Positions 46,735-57,559 of a stretch of 64,000 nucleotides of DNA are shown one piece after another; position 1 is the stretch's first letter, and each line of letters begins with the position of its first letter. The stretch is from contig NZ_CP114058.1 of assembly GCF_026967475.1 (NCBI RefSeq), forward strand, positions 1,860,001-1,924,000, read 5' to 3'. Both the position numbers and the translations under genes were made by a program. Source of the DNA: Rouxiella chamberiensis (GTDB lineage: Bacteria > Pseudomonadota > Gammaproteobacteria > Enterobacterales > Enterobacteriaceae). The notes below the pieces were generated by a model that did no database searches, had not been told where the DNA came from, and worked only from the letters and a program-made list of their open reading frames with translations.

Positions 46735-48299
46735 GTGCCGACAACAGCAGTTGGGTCCCCAAAAGCAATCCGTGGGCGGTGGCCATTGTGGTCACCATCG
46801 CGGTGTTTATGGAGATCCTCGACACCACCATTGTCAACGTGGCGCTCCCGCACATCGCGGGGTCGCTCTCCTCGAGCTACGATGAATCCACCTGGGTACT
46901 GACCTCGTATCTGGTGGCCAACGGTATTGTACTGCCCGTTTCTGCGTTTTTGAGCCGCACCTTCGGCCGCAAAAACTACTTCATGATCTGTATCCTGATG
47001 TTCACCGTCTGCTCCTTCCTGTGCGGGATTGCCACCGAATTGTGGCAGATGATCCTTTTCCGCCTGTTGCAGGGATTCTTTGGCGGCGGCTTGCAGCCGG
47101 TACAGCAGTCCGTGCTGCTGGACTACTTCAAGAAAGAAGATCGCGGCAAGGCGTTTGGTCTGTCTTCCATTGCCATTATCGTGGCCCCTATCCTCGGCCC
47201 TACCCTTGGCGGTCTGATTACCGACAGCTACAGCTGGCGCTGGGTGTTCCTGATTAACATTCCCGTCGGGGTTATCGCGCTTATCGCGATTTACCAATTG
47301 CTCGAAGATCCGCCGTGGGAACAGAAATCGAAAGATAAACTCAGCATCGACTACATCGGTATTGCCCTGATTACTCTGGGATTAGGCTGTTTGCAGGTGA
47401 TGATGGACCGCGGCGAAGACGATGACTGGTTCCAGTCCGGCTTTATTGTCACCTTTGCGGTGCTCGCTGTCATAGGGATTGTAGGGGCCGTCTACTGGCT
47501 GCTCTATACCAAGAAACCGGTGGTTGATCTTCGCTGTCTGAAAGACAAGAACTTTGCGGTATCCAGCCTGTTGATGGCCGGTATGGCGATGATCCTCTAC
47601 GCCAGCTCCGTGGTCATTCCGCAGCTCGCCCAGCAGCAACTCGGCTACACCGCCACCCTTTCGGGCATGGTGATGACGCCGGGCGCGATTCTGGTCGTGT
47701 TCAGCATTCCGATCGTGCTTAAACTGATGCCGCTGGTGCAGACCCGTTATCTTATCGCCTTCGGCTTTGCGCTGATGATGATGTCGTTTATCTATTCGAT
47801 GACGCTGGTGCCGAATATCGATTTCGAAACGCTGATGATGTTCCGCAGTGCGCAATCGATGGGGCTGGGCTTCCTGTTTGTCCCGCTGACGACCATCGCG
47901 TTTATTACGCTGCCACAGCGCATGAACGCCGATGCCGCGGCGCTGTTTACCATGTTCCGCAATGTGGCCGGGTCGATAGGCATTTCGCTGTCGACGGCGG
48001 GTGTCACCGAGCGCACGCAGGCCAACAGCGCGCACATTGTGCACAACATGACGCCATTGAACGAGCAGTTTAATCTGGCGGTGGAGAAGAGCGCGGCGGC
48101 CATTCGAGATTACACGTCGATTGTGGGTGACCCCATTACGCTTGCGACCAGTCGCATGTATCAGGAGATGGTGTCGCAGGCGAAAATACTCGCCTACATC
48201 GATGTTTTCAGCTACTGCGCCATCGTTGCCTGTATTTTAATTCCCCTTTGTTTCCTGCTTTCGCCAGTCAAGAGCGAAGGCAGTGCCGGAGCCCATTAA
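46731..48299 (+). CDS. DHA2-family MFS efflux pump, EmrB-like
   Basis: 522 residues with 14 membrane segments. MEILDTTIVNVALPHIAG and the motif C stretch GPTLGGLITDSYSWRW are diagnostic. It expels hydrophobic toxic compounds by proton antiport with the upstream EmrA-like protein. ATGA overlap with that gene. The outer-membrane channel gene follows by 1 base, so all three form one operon. Confidence 0.92.
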   Translation: MSADNSSWVPKSNPWAVAIVVTIAVFMEILDTTIVNVALPHIAGSLSSSYDESTWVLTSYLVANGIVLPVSAFLSRTFGRKNYFMICILMFTVCSFLCGIATELWQMILFRLLQGFFGGGLQPVQQSVLLDYFKKEDRGKAFGLSSIAIIVAPILGPTLGGLITDSYSWRWVFLINIPVGVIALIAIYQLLEDPPWEQKSKDKLSIDYIGIALITLGLGCLQVMMDRGEDDDWFQSGFIVTFAVLAVIGIVGAVYWLLYTKKPVVDLRCLKDKNFAVSSLLMAGMAMILYASSVVIPQLAQQQLGYTATLSGMVMTPGAILVVFSIPIVLKLMPLVQTRYLIAFGFALMMMSFIYSMTLVPNIDFETLMMFRSAQSMGLGFLFVPLTTIAFITLPQRMNADAAALFTMFRNVAGSIGISLSTAGVTERTQANSAHIVHNMTPLNEQFNLAVEKSAAAIRDYTSIVGDPITLATSRMYQEMVSQAKILAYIDVFSYCAIVACILIPLCFLLSPVKSEGSAGAH

Positions 48300-48300
48300 T

Positions 48301-49849
48301 ATGTCGGCCTTTGTATCACGTTTAACTGTTTCCGCGCTGGCACTGGCGCTGGCTGGCTGCTCGGTGGGCCCTGATTATCAGGCGCCCCGCGCCAAAACGC
48401 CGGTGGCGTTTAATGACCTCAATCAACCGAAGAAAAATCCGGGCGATTCCATCGCCCTCGCCTCTCAGCCAAATCCACAGTGGTGGAAGTCGTTCAAGGA
48501 TCCCCAGCTCGACAGCCTTATCGATCGCGCCATCGCGGGCAATCTCTCGCTGCAACAGGCGGTGCTGCGCATCGCCGGGGCGCGCGAACCAGATAACCCA
48601 GGCCAAGGGAGCCTGGCTGCCGTCGGTCAACGCCAGCGCCAAGGCGACGCGCACCCAGTTGGGTCTGCGTGGCGAGCTTGAGTCCAACGGCATTCAGGAC
48701 AGGCTCGAGTCGGTGAGCCCAGAGGCCGCCAGCGCGATAGATGTCGCGACCGATCCGGTCAATATCTATCAGGGCAGCTTCGATGCAAGCTGGGAGCTGG
48801 ACCTGTTCGGCGGCACGCGACGTTCGGTCGAAATGGCCCGCGCGCAGAATCAGTCTTCAATCGAAAGCCGCAACGATGCGCTGGTTTCGCTCCAGGCCGA
48901 AGTGGCGCGCAGCTATCTGCAACTGCGCGGCGCGCAAACCGTGCTGGCGGCTATCCAGACCCAGATTGATGTCGCCCAACAGACGCTGGAACTCACTCAA
49001 AGTCAGGCAGAGCATGGCCTGGCACCGCAAACCGACGTCGAGAATGCCCGTGCGCAGTTAGGTTCTCTGCGTGCGCAGTTGCCGCAATATCAGTCGCAGC
49101 AACGTCAGGCGATGAACGGATTGGCGGTATTGCTGGGTCAGGTGCCGGGATCGCTGGATGCCGAGCTGATGCCGGTCAAAGCCATGCCGGTCATTCCGGC
49201 GGTGGTCGCGGTCGGGATCCCGTCCGAGCTGGCCCGTCGTCGTCCGGATGTGCGTAAAGCCGAGGCCGATTTGCACGCTGCGACCGCCAATATCGGCGTG
49301 TCGGTGGCGCAGCTGTTCCCCAGCCTCTCGCTCACGGGTCAGTTCGGGATGCGCAACTCTGATTCCGGATATCTGACCGACTGGAGCAGCCATTTCTACT
49401 CCTTCGGGCCACAGGTTTCGCTGCCGATTTTCCAGGGCGGCCGACTGGTGTCAAGCGTGCGTCTTTCCCGCGCGCAGCAGGCCAACGCCGTGCTGAGCTA
49501 TCGTCAGACCGTGTTGACCGCCTTGCAGGATGTCGATAACGCGCTGGTGAGCTACCGTACCGATCAGGACAGGGTGAATGGTCTGGAAGACTCGGCCAAT
49601 GCGCTGCAAACCAGCTTCGAGCTGGCGAGCGATGGCTATCGTAAAGGCCTCACTTCATTTATTACCGTGCTGGACACGCAACGCCAGCTGGCGCAGGCGC
49701 GTCAACAGAGCGCCGAGGCCAGGGTTCAGACCAGCACCGATCTGGTGATGCTCTATAAATCGCTGGGCGGAGGCTGGGAGCCGTATCAAAACGTCAATCT
49801 GCCTCATTACAGCGTATTTGGTCCGGCAGAGACGGTCAAAGACCAGTAA
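48301..49849 (+). CDS. outer-membrane efflux lipoprotein, NodT/OprM type, frameshifted
   Basis: About 515 residues after correction. A signal peptide with lipobox ALAGC precedes SVGPDYQAP, typical of NodT-family channels. The corrected body carries VNIYQGSFDASWELDLFGG and ELARRRPDVRKAEADLHAATANIG. It provides the outer-membrane exit of the tripartite pump. The frame breaks at 48589-48590: GAACCAG should be GAACAG, which restores GAREQITQAKGAW. Start at 48301 with GGAG. A terminator follows the stop. Confidence 0.82.
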
Positions 49850-49864
49850 TCGACTTGTCAGGCA

Positions 49865-49895
49865 GGCCGGAGACGTTCTCCGGCCTTTATTCTTT
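49865..49895 (+). terminator. terminator of the EmrAB-like operon
   Basis: GGCCGGAGA (49865-49873), loop CGT, TCTCCGGCC (49877-49885), then TTTATTCTTTT. A textbook intrinsic terminator. Confidence 0.88.
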
Positions 49896-49927
49896 TCCCA
49901 CGCACGACTCTTATTCTGGTTATCCGC

Positions 49928-50931
49928 ATGAACGACGTCACTCAAGAAAAAATCCTCTCGATGATTCCGAGATCTGTAGCGTTGCCTACCGTAAAGGCAA
50001 GATTGTCAAAAAAGTGACGCTGGACGATATCAGTGAGGTTATCAAAGAGCCGGACACCTTTATCTGGCTGGGACTGGTACAGCCCGACACCGATTACATG
50101 CGACGTATTCAGCAGGAGTTCGGGCTGCATGATTTGGCCATCGAGGATGCGCTCACCGCTCACCAGCGTCCTAAAATCGAGCAGTACGGCGAGTCGCTGT
50201 TTATCGTGGTAAAAACCGCCCAGCTCAAGGGCGACGCCATTAAATACGGCGAAACGCATCTCTTTGTCGGTAAAAACTTTCTGATTACCGTGCGTCACGG
50301 TGCGTCCACCAGCTATGCCGACGTGCGTAAACACGCGCAGGAATGCCCTGACCTGCTGGCGATGGGGCCAGGTTATGCGCTCTATGCCATTCTGGACATG
50401 ATTGTCGATAACTATCTGGCTATCTTGCATCAATATACCCAGCGTTTTCAGCACATTGAATCGCAGATGTTTAAATCCGAGTTTAATCAGAGCGCGGTGC
50501 ACCAGGTGTATCGCCTGCGTCGCGAGCTGTTGTCACTGCACAATGCAGCCCTGCCGATGGGCGATATCTGCAATCAGTTGATGCAGCACCATGAATCGAT
50601 TATTCCCGATGCGCTGCGTGCCTATCTGCGCGACGTTCACGACCATGCCAATCAGGTTTTGACCACGACCGACGACACGCGCGAGATGCTGTCCAACGCC
50701 ATGCACGTCAATCTGGCGCTGGTGTCGGTGCACCAGAATGAAGTGGTTCAGAGGTTGGCTGGCTGGGGGGCGATACTGGCGATCCCGACGGTGATTTTCA
50801 GCCTCTACGGCATGAACTTCAAGGATATGCCCGAACTCAACGACAGCTGGGGTTATCCGCTGACACTCGGCATTACGGTCGTGGCCTGTATCGCGCTCTA
50901 TATCAAGTTGAAAAAGTCCGGATGGCTGTAA
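49928..50931 (+). CDS. corA: CorA-family divalent cation transporter
   Basis: About 334 residues after correction. The family motif YGMNF lies before the C-terminal helix; FIWLGLVQPD and AHQRPKIEQYG belong to the soluble domain. It moves Mg2+ (or Co2+/Ni2+) across the inner membrane. The uncorrected reading frame would start inside the terminator at 49855, which is impossible as a real start. Adding one A to the run near 49949 makes ATG at 49928 read MNDVTQEKNPLDDSEICSV and restores the frame. No clear ribosome-binding site precedes it. Confidence 0.82.
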
Positions 50932-50996
50932 AAGCACCCTGATGCCGTCAGGGAGGCGCCGCCCCTGCGTTGACCCCACAGGCGGCCTTGAAATAC

Positions 50997-51038
50997 GCAA
51001 AAAAACCGCCGAGCCGGAGTTAACCTTGCTCGGCGGTT
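50997..51038. terminator. bidirectional terminator, corA-like / mechanosensitive channel
   Basis: AACCGCCGAG (51004-51013) pairs with CTCGGCGGTT (51029-51038). Seven As on the left give a T-run on the minus strand. Confidence 0.82.
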
Positions 51039-51066
51039 TGCCGCTTGAGGCTTGCGCTAGAAGACC

Positions 51067-53485
51067 TTACGCCTTTTCCGGTGCATTCGCCCAGACCATA
51101 GTTTGCGTCCGGCTGAGCGACACATTCGCTTCGCGCAGTTTTTTCAGGATTTCATACAGCAGGTCGCTCTTGGTTCGCGACACCACGCGCGGGCTGTTCA
51201 CATAACCCGTCACACTGAGCACAATACCGTCCGGGCCAAGCTGACTGAACGTCACGGAAGGTTCCGGCGTATCCAGCACCGACTCGTGCGCGGTGTAGGC
51301 GTCCAGCAGAATATTGCGAACGGCTTCGGGGTCGATATCTAGCGGGAACGTCAGCGCGATGGTCGCGACGCCCTGCGCATTGCCCATCGTGGCGTTGCGA
51401 ACGTTTTGCGAGATAAACTGCGAGTTTGGCACGATAACGGTGGAACGGTCACCAAGCTGCAATTCGGTCGCCCTGACATTGATACGACGAATATCCCCTT
51501 CTACCCCGCCGATACTGACCAAATCACCCACTTTGACGGGACGTTCGGTCAGCAAAATCACACCCGAGATAAAGTTCTTGACGATTTCCTGCAAGCCAAA
51601 ACCGATACCGACCGACAGCGCACTCACAATCCACGCCAGTCGATTCCATTCGATGCCGAGCACCGAAAGCGTCACCAGCACCACCAGCACCAGCCCCACA
51701 TTGGCAAACAGTGTCACCAGCGAGGCGCGCATCCCCTGATCCATATTGGTTTTTGGCAGGAAATCGACATCCAGCCAACGTCGGGCGGAGCGCAGCACAT
51801 ACCAGCCGACAATCAGGAAGATAACGGCATTGACCGCGTGCGCCGGCACGATATTCAGGTGTTCAAGCCCTTTGCCGCCCCAAAGGTCGACGACCTTGCT
51901 GAAGAGTTCGAGCGGCGTGGTCGTACCAAAGTTACCGCCCAGCAGCAGAGTTACGGCAAACACCAGCAGCAACGTTTTAGACAGCGCGGCAAACAGCGTA
52001 GCGGCCAGTGACAGATGACGATCGCCCACACTCAGCGAGTGTTTCAGCAACTTGCCGGACGCGGTATTGGGCGAGAAGATGCTTTCGCACAGGTCGACGG
52101 CCAGATGAATCAGGATATACAGACAGGCGATGACAATACCGACCCACAGCAATTCATAGGTCAGGAAGCGGGCCAGCGGCACATAACCGATAAGCAGGGC
52201 GACGAAAATGGCGAACGCCATCACGCTGATGCATAGATGCAAAAGCCCCGCCAGCGTCGAGCGCACCTCCGGCTGGTTCGCCGTTGGCCAGCAGTTTGCG
52301 GCGCAGACGGTTAACGCGAATAGGCGCGATACTGGCGCTGATGGCGACCAGCAAAGACGACATGCCGTTACCAAACAGCGTGACGGCGACGCTCGCGCCA
52401 ATCAGGTTGTTCATCCCCTCAATCAGGCCGAAGATCAGGATAAAGATCGACAGCATTCTCGGGAAACTGACCAACGTTTTGGCGACCGAATCCGCCATTG
52501 CCGGCAAACGCCAGCTTGGGTGCAGCGTTGAAAGCAGTGCGCGGCCCAATCCGACAATCAGGGCAGAGAAGATAGACAGCTTGACGATAAGCTCGCCTGT
52601 TTCTCTTACCCAGTCGCTGACTTCCGGCATGCGGGTAAAGGTCAGAGCAAACAGCTCGGCACAGCCGCCGAGCGTCAGTACGCTTATCATTGTCGTGGCG
52701 AAGGCGAAGAAACTGCGGCGCAAGCGGCCGACGGGCAGCCAGCGCGGTGTCAGCCAGGCCAGCGGCGTGTCGAGCACGCGACTGCCGAAGAAGCCGAGCA
52801 GCAGTGCCGCGACCAGAAGTAACCCGCTGACAATCCGGTTATCAGGCTGCCAGGCCAGATGCCAGGCATCGGAGAGTTGCGCCCGGTAATCGTTGAACAA
52901 TTCGCTGTCATCGTCGGTAGGATGAATCAGCGGTGTCCAGAAATTTTTACCCAGAATACTGCCCGTATTGAGCGCAATCTGGGTTTTCAGCGCATCGCGG
53001 CGAAGTCCGGCGATTTGAGCAGAAAGGTTGGCGGCACTGGTTTTAATCGTGCCCGCCTGGGCAATCTGATTGTCCAGCGCGGTTTTGCTGGCATTGAGAT
53101 CCTTGCGCTGCTTGATAACCTGCGGTGTCTCGGGCAAGGCACCCGGCGCGGGCGCAGGTCCCAACACATCCAGTCCGGCCTGAACCTGCTGGCGCAACGG
53201 CTGCAGGGCAACACCCAGCGCATCGGCATCGCTTGAGAGTTTTTGCGCGGCATCGTTGAGGTCGTCGAGAGTATTATTATTTTTAGCGGTGGACACCTGC
53301 TGTTTGATGTTATCCAGACGTTTCTGCAAGGCAGAAAGCGCCGCCGGGGCGTCAATCGGCTTGGCCGCTTCGGTCGTCTGTTCCTGATCGGCGGTGGCAT
53401 CGGGGGCCGCGCTGACCAGCAGTGGGGAAAACAACAACGCCAATAACAGAGCGACGTTAAACGGTGCCCGGAAAAGCTTTTGCAT
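51067..53485 (-). CDS. DUF3772 mechanosensitive (MscS-type) channel, frameshifted
   Basis: About 805 residues after correction. A signal peptide (MQKLFRAPFNVALLLALLF) is followed by a periplasmic coiled-coil DUF3772 domain. Several membrane segments come next, then the MscS core with VSALSVGIGFGLQEIVKNFISG (pore helix) and VKVGDLVSIGGVEGDIRRINVRAT. It opens on hypo-osmotic shock to release solutes. The frame breaks at 52275-52276: coding GAACCAG should be GAACAG, restoring NGEQPEVRSTLAG. Start at 53485 chosen for its signal peptide; 53509 is the alternative. Confidence 0.82.
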
Positions 53486-53629
53486 AAAGTGGATTACCCA
53501 AAGTTTCATGAATCGAAAACGCGTAAAATTTTCGGAGAAGGTCGATGATGGTTATACGAATCTTAAACTGTTAACGACGAGGACGCCATGTCAGGCAACT
53601 CTTAAAAATTGAAAAGCCTCGAAAACGCG

Positions 53630-53653
53630 GGGCGGAAGCAGGCACTTCCGCCC
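53630..53653 (-). terminator. terminator of yojI
   Basis: GGGCGGAAG (53630-53638) and CTTCCGCCC (53645-53653) form a perfect 9-bp stem. On the minus strand it is followed by CGCGTTTTCG. Confidence 0.65.
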
Positions 53654-53689
53654 TGTTTCGTCGATGGGCGACGCAATGATGCCGGAGGC

Positions 53690-55333
53690 TTAGTTGATGG
53701 CGGCCACGGCGTCTCGCGAGGCGGCTTCGCGATCCTGACCGGTCAGTTCACGAAGCTGGCCCTGACGCATTTCCAGCAGACGGTCGGCATGCTGGAAGTA
53801 ATGGTCGTCGTGACTGATTGCCAGCACCGTTTTGCCCATGGCGGAAAGACGCGGCAGCAGGTCGCGATAGAAGGTGCGGCGAAACTGGGGGTCCTGATCC
53901 GCCGCCCATTCGTCAAGCAGCAGGAAGTCTCGCCCTTCGGCGGCGGCCAGCAGCAGCGCGACCCTTTTTTGCTGACCTTTCGACAGCTGCAGGTTTTTTA
54001 TCTGCTGGTCTTCGATTTCGAGCTTCTCGGCCATTTTCAGCTGGTCGAGCCATTCGGCGACCAGTTTCGCATCGGGGGCTGCGCCATTGGGGCCGATCAT
54101 CTTGCCAAACAGATGAAAATCGGTAAAGACTGCCGAGAAAAGCTGACGATAATCGTTGACGTTGTCTGCTTCAATCGCCCTGCCGTCGAGCAGTATTTGC
54201 CCGGATTTCGGCACATACAGGCCGGTCAGCAACATCGCGAGCGTCGATTTTCCGCTGCCGTTGCCGCCAATCAGAAATACCATTTCGCCGCGTTTAAGAG
54301 TCAGATTGATAGGACCAATGCCGAATTGCTGCCCTTCATACTCAAAAGAGAGGTCCCGCAGTTCAAGCTGCTGCCAGTCGCGGTTTGGCGCAGGCGGCAC
54401 GAAATCGGCGTGATACTCGGCGAGACGCAGAAGTTTGAGTTTTCTGAAAGCCACCTGCGCGCTGAGCAGCGTGGGCAGCGCGCCTACTGCCTGCAACAGC
54501 GGGGTACGCAGAAACAGCAACGTCAGGGAAAAGGTCGCGGCGACGGCATTGTTGGACCAGCCGAGCGAGTTTGCCATGTAAAACACCATGCCAATCGCAC
54601 CCAGCATCATGATATTCGACCAGTTCACCGCGCTCAGGTGAAAAGTGTCTGCGCCGATAATGTGCTTTTTATAGTGCATGGCGTCGCGCTGATACTCCTG
54701 CTCGAAGACTTGCTGCGCGCGCTGACGGTTGAGTGCCAGCTCTTTACGCCCTGTTATTACCGTTTCATAATCTTTCTGCAAACTGTCTTCGGCTTCGCGC
54801 ACGTGGTTCAGATGACCATAAACGCGTCCAACCAGTTTAAAGCTCACCGCAATCGTCACAATCAGCCAGATAACCACCACCACCAGCATTTTGGGCGACA
54901 ACCAGCCGAGATAAACTGTGCAGCCAATCGACAGGATAATGCCCTGCAGCAGTTCGGGCAAGCGCACAAATGCCAGCGTGATACTGCGAATATCACTGCC
55001 AAGGCTCGCCAGCAACTGCGCATTGCCAATCTGCTCGATGCGCTCGATATCGGTATCCATAATGCGTTTGATAAACTGGCTGCGCAGCTTGAAGACGAAA
55101 TGGTGTCCGAGCGCCGTCAATGCCAGTTGCGAACCCAGCGTGACCGCCATCAGCAACAGCAGAAAGCCGAGAAACTCCGGAAGTACCGCCATTGAGGCCT
55201 GCGTGGTTCTGATAAGCTTGACATTAATGAAGGCAATCAACCCGATTCCCAACGCCGCACTGGCGAGCGTCAATGCAATAACCCCGATAAACGGCCAACG
55301 GTATTGCCTGAAAACAACGCGCAAAAGCTCCAT
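53690..55333 (-). CDS. yojI: cyclic-peptide/multidrug ABC exporter YojI
   Basis: 547 residues. It fuses six N-terminal membrane helices to an ATPase: Walker [10 protein letters not shown], signature LSKGQQKR, Walker [14 protein letters not shown]. The YojI/SyrD/PvdE family exports peptides; E. coli YojI confers microcin J25 resistance with TolC. Start at [11 protein letters not shown] (55333); an upstream frame from 55444 lacks support. It is divergent from yjiN and stands alone. Confidence 0.87.
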   Translation of the reverse strand: MELLRVVFRQYRWPFIGVIALTLASAALGIGLIAFINVKLIRTTQASMAVLPEFLGFLLLLMAVTLGSQLALTALGHHFVFKLRSQFIKRIMDTDIERIEQIGNAQLLASLGSDIRSITLAFVRLPELLQGIILSIGCTVYLGWLSPKMLVVVVIWLIVTIAVSFKLVGRVYGHLNHVREAEDSLQKDYETVITGRKELALNRQRAQQVFEQEYQRDAMHYKKHIIGADTFHLSAVNWSNIMMLGAIGMVFYMANSLGWSNNAVAATFSLTLLFLRTPLLQAVGALPTLLSAQVAFRKLKLLRLAEYHADFVPPAPNRDWQQLELRDLSFEYEGQQFGIGPINLTLKRGEMVFLIGGNGSGKSTLAMLLTGLYVPKSGQILLDGRAIEADNVNDYRQLFSAVFTDFHLFGKMIGPNGAAPDAKLVAEWLDQLKMAEKLEIEDQQIKNLQLSKGQQKRVALLLAAAEGRDFLLLDEWAADQDPQFRRTFYRDLLPRLSAMGKTVLAISHDDHYFQHADRLLEMRQGQLRELTGQDREAASRDAVAAIN

Positions 55334-55473
55334 GAAGATTAATTCTCGAATTATATAAACTGGACGCAGTGTAATGGTCGCCTGAATGAGATCAAGAATA
55401 TTTCTCACTTTATCCACCCGTTCAGGATTTGAAAAAACTGACAATCCCGCCCTCTCCGTCCTAAACTCATGTA

Positions 55474-56763
55474 ATGAACAAAGAAAATGAACTCAAAAGA
55501 AGTAAACGTAATGCGCTGCTGTTGCTCCTCGTGGCCGCTGCGCTGTTTCTCCTCACCCTCTTTCTGCCGCCGGGATTCTGGGTCAACGGCCTGAAGGCGA
55601 TAAGCGAGGCGGCCATGGTCGGGGCGCTTGCCGACTGGTTTGCGGTCGTGGCCCTGTTCAAGCGTGTTCCGATTCCGTTTGTTGCCGCCCATACCGCCAT
55701 CATTCCGAAAAACAAACACAAGATTGCCGACAATCTTGCCATCTTCGTGCAGGAAAAATTCCTTGATCCGGGTTCGCTGGTCCGGCTGATACGCCAGCAC
55801 GATCCCGCCCAGGCCATGGGCACATGGCTGACTGCCAGAGAGAACGCCGAGCAGTTTGGCGGTTATCTGGTGAGCATCATGCGCAACTTTCTGGATATCA
55901 CCGACGACACGCGAATTCAGAAACTGGTCAAAGATGCGCTGCACACGGCCATCGATAAAGTCGACCTCTCCCAGTCCGTGGCGACCCTGCTTGAAAGCCT
56001 GACCAAAGACGGACGCCATCAGGCGCTTTTGGATCAGGTGATGCAAAAACTGGTGGTGTTATTGGAGCAGCCTGCAAGCCGCGAGTTTATCGCCACGCAG
56101 ATTGTCCGCTGGGTGAAGCGCGAGCATCCTATCAAGTCCAAAATGCTGCCAACCGAATGGTTGGGAGATAACGGCGCGCAGATGGTGTCGAATGCCGTGA
56201 ACTCGCTGCTGGACGATATTGGCAGCGATCGGGGCCACGCTTTTCGTCTGAGTTTCGACCGTGTGATTGCGCGGTTTATCCAGCGCCTGCAGAACGACCC
56301 CAAAATGGCAGCCAAAGCTGAAGAGATTAAAGGCTACCTGAAAAATGACCCGAGTCTGAACGGCTATATTCTCGGCCTGTGGGGCGATTTACGTCAGTGG
56401 ATGAAGGATGATCTTGAAAAACCCGACTCCAGACTGCATGCGCGAGTCAGCGAAGCCGGTCTGTGGCTGGGCAATATGTTGAGCAAAGACCCTGCCCTGC
56501 GCAAGTCGATGAACCTGCAAATGGAAACGCTGGCCGAGAAGATGGCACCGGATTTTGCCCAGTTCCTGACCCGCCATATCAGCGATACCGTTAAGGGCTG
56601 GGACGAGAAAGATATGTCGCGGCAGATAGAACTGAATATCGGTAAAGATTTGCAGTTTATTCGCATCAACGGCACGCTGGTCGGCGCGGGTATCGGCCTG
56701 ATTCTGTATGTGATTTCACAACTTCCTCTCTTTATTCCGTTTATATGGGAAAGGCTGCACTGA
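55474..56763 (+). CDS. yjiN: DUF445 inner-membrane protein YjiN
   Basis: 429 residues. One membrane segment near the N-terminus ([17 protein letters not shown]) is followed by [19 protein letters not shown], the conserved DUF445 stretch, a long soluble helical part and a C-terminal membrane helix. The length matches E. coli YjiN. The function is not established. No clear ribosome-binding site precedes the ATG. Confidence 0.85.
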   Translation: MNKENELKRSKRNALLLLLVAAALFLLTLFLPPGFWVNGLKAISEAAMVGALADWFAVVALFKRVPIPFVAAHTAIIPKNKHKIADNLAIFVQEKFLDPGSLVRLIRQHDPAQAMGTWLTARENAEQFGGYLVSIMRNFLDITDDTRIQKLVKDALHTAIDKVDLSQSVATLLESLTKDGRHQALLDQVMQKLVVLLEQPASREFIATQIVRWVKREHPIKSKMLPTEWLGDNGAQMVSNAVNSLLDDIGSDRGHAFRLSFDRVIARFIQRLQNDPKMAAKAEEIKGYLKNDPSLNGYILGLWGDLRQWMKDDLEKPDSRLHARVSEAGLWLGNMLSKDPALRKSMNLQMETLAEKMAPDFAQFLTRHISDTVKGWDEKDMSRQIELNIGKDLQFIRINGTLVGAGIGLILYVISQLPLFIPFIWERLH

Positions 56764-57293
56764 TTAATTATGCAGAAAGAATGCTTTGGCCATCTAAGAG
56801 AAATCTCATATTTCCCTCAGGTGGCCTGAGTAAACCCTGATAATTATCGCAATAATCTGAGTAATTTCTTAATAACGCGGCTTGCCAACCTGAAAACTCC
56901 TCGCCAGCGCCAGCATCGCAACGGCTAAATTTTTTTGAACAATTGCGGACATTCCCATAAGGAATCTATTCATTCCTTAACACGCACATATGAATTAAAT
57001 CATGGGATTGTGTTTTAGCTGTTTTGAATGACTATGCGTCGGGAATTCATGACTCGTCATTCACCCTTCATTTACCCATTATTAAAACTTACCCATTTAG
57101 CCGATCACTATCACTTAACGCGCGAGCCTTTATTTTTATGCACGGGATTGGCTATCAAATCTATTTATAGAAACGCATTTACTCGTCGTTATTAATTTAT
57201 AAGAATAAGCCCATTATATACAGAAGTGCGAGTTGCCGTTTTATGCACGTTGTGAGCTATCTGTTTAATTATTTATGATCAACAAGGAATATT
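56764..57293. other. 530-bp intergenic region upstream of a small gene
   Basis: AT-rich with no supported gene. It includes the RcsAB-like box at 57200-57213 and TATATA at 57215-57220. Confidence 0.5.
57200..57213 (+). promoter_or_regulatory. candidate RcsAB box
   Basis: TAAGAATAAGCCCA matches 12 of 14 positions of the published RcsAB consensus (TRVGAAWAWTSYGA). It lies 80 bp before a 59-residue protein and 2.8 kb from rcsA. The match is by eye and the adjacent TATATA would place it close to -10, so the sign of any effect is unclear. Confidence 0.35.
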
Positions 57294-57473
57294 ATGTATA
57301 ACTTTCAACGCTACCATGCAAAAGAGCTGGCCCTTGCCTATATGAGCGGGAAAACGCACAACTACACGCCGGAAGAGTTTCTCGAACAATTAAAAAAGAC
57401 TGAACAAAGGTTCGACGGACTGTTACGTCACGGCCATGACGTGACACGCGGATTGGTAAGTAAAGCTTTCTAA
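57294..57473 (+). CDS. conserved-looking small protein, 59 residues
   Basis: MYNFQRYHAKELALAYMSGKT and onwards, ending LVSKAF. AAGGA lies 6-7 nt before the ATG and a strong terminator follows, so it is very likely a real gene. The sequence is hydrophilic and helical with no signal peptide or membrane segment, so it is probably cytoplasmic. It has a Tyr/His-rich first helix and a PEEFLEQLKKTEQRFD second helix. I do not recognise a family name. It converges on opgD. Confidence 0.8.
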   Translation: MYNFQRYHAKELALAYMSGKTHNYTPEEFLEQLKKTEQRFDGLLRHGHDVTRGLVSKAF

Positions 57474-57502
57474 TACACTTTCTTCTTTTCTCGCTTTTAT
57501 CC

Positions 57503-57537
57503 TGAATAAAAAAATGGGGCCTCGATGGCCCCATTTT
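57503..57537. terminator. bidirectional terminator, small gene / opgD
   Basis: AAAATGGGGCC (57511-57521), loop TCGAT, GGCCCCATTTT (57527-57537). The preceding A-run gives a T-run for opgD on the minus strand. Confidence 0.88.
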
Positions 57538-57559
57538 GCGTTGCAATTTGTTGAATGAT

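Noticed and set aside
49855..49927. Extended N-terminus of the CorA-like protein starting at TTG 49855
   Set aside because: This start lies beside and reads through the terminator of the upstream operon; ATG 49928 with a one-base correction fits better.
53609..55195. 528-codon plus-strand frame
   Set aside because: Antisense to yojI, whose Walker and signature motifs are intact; the frame encodes no recognisable domain.
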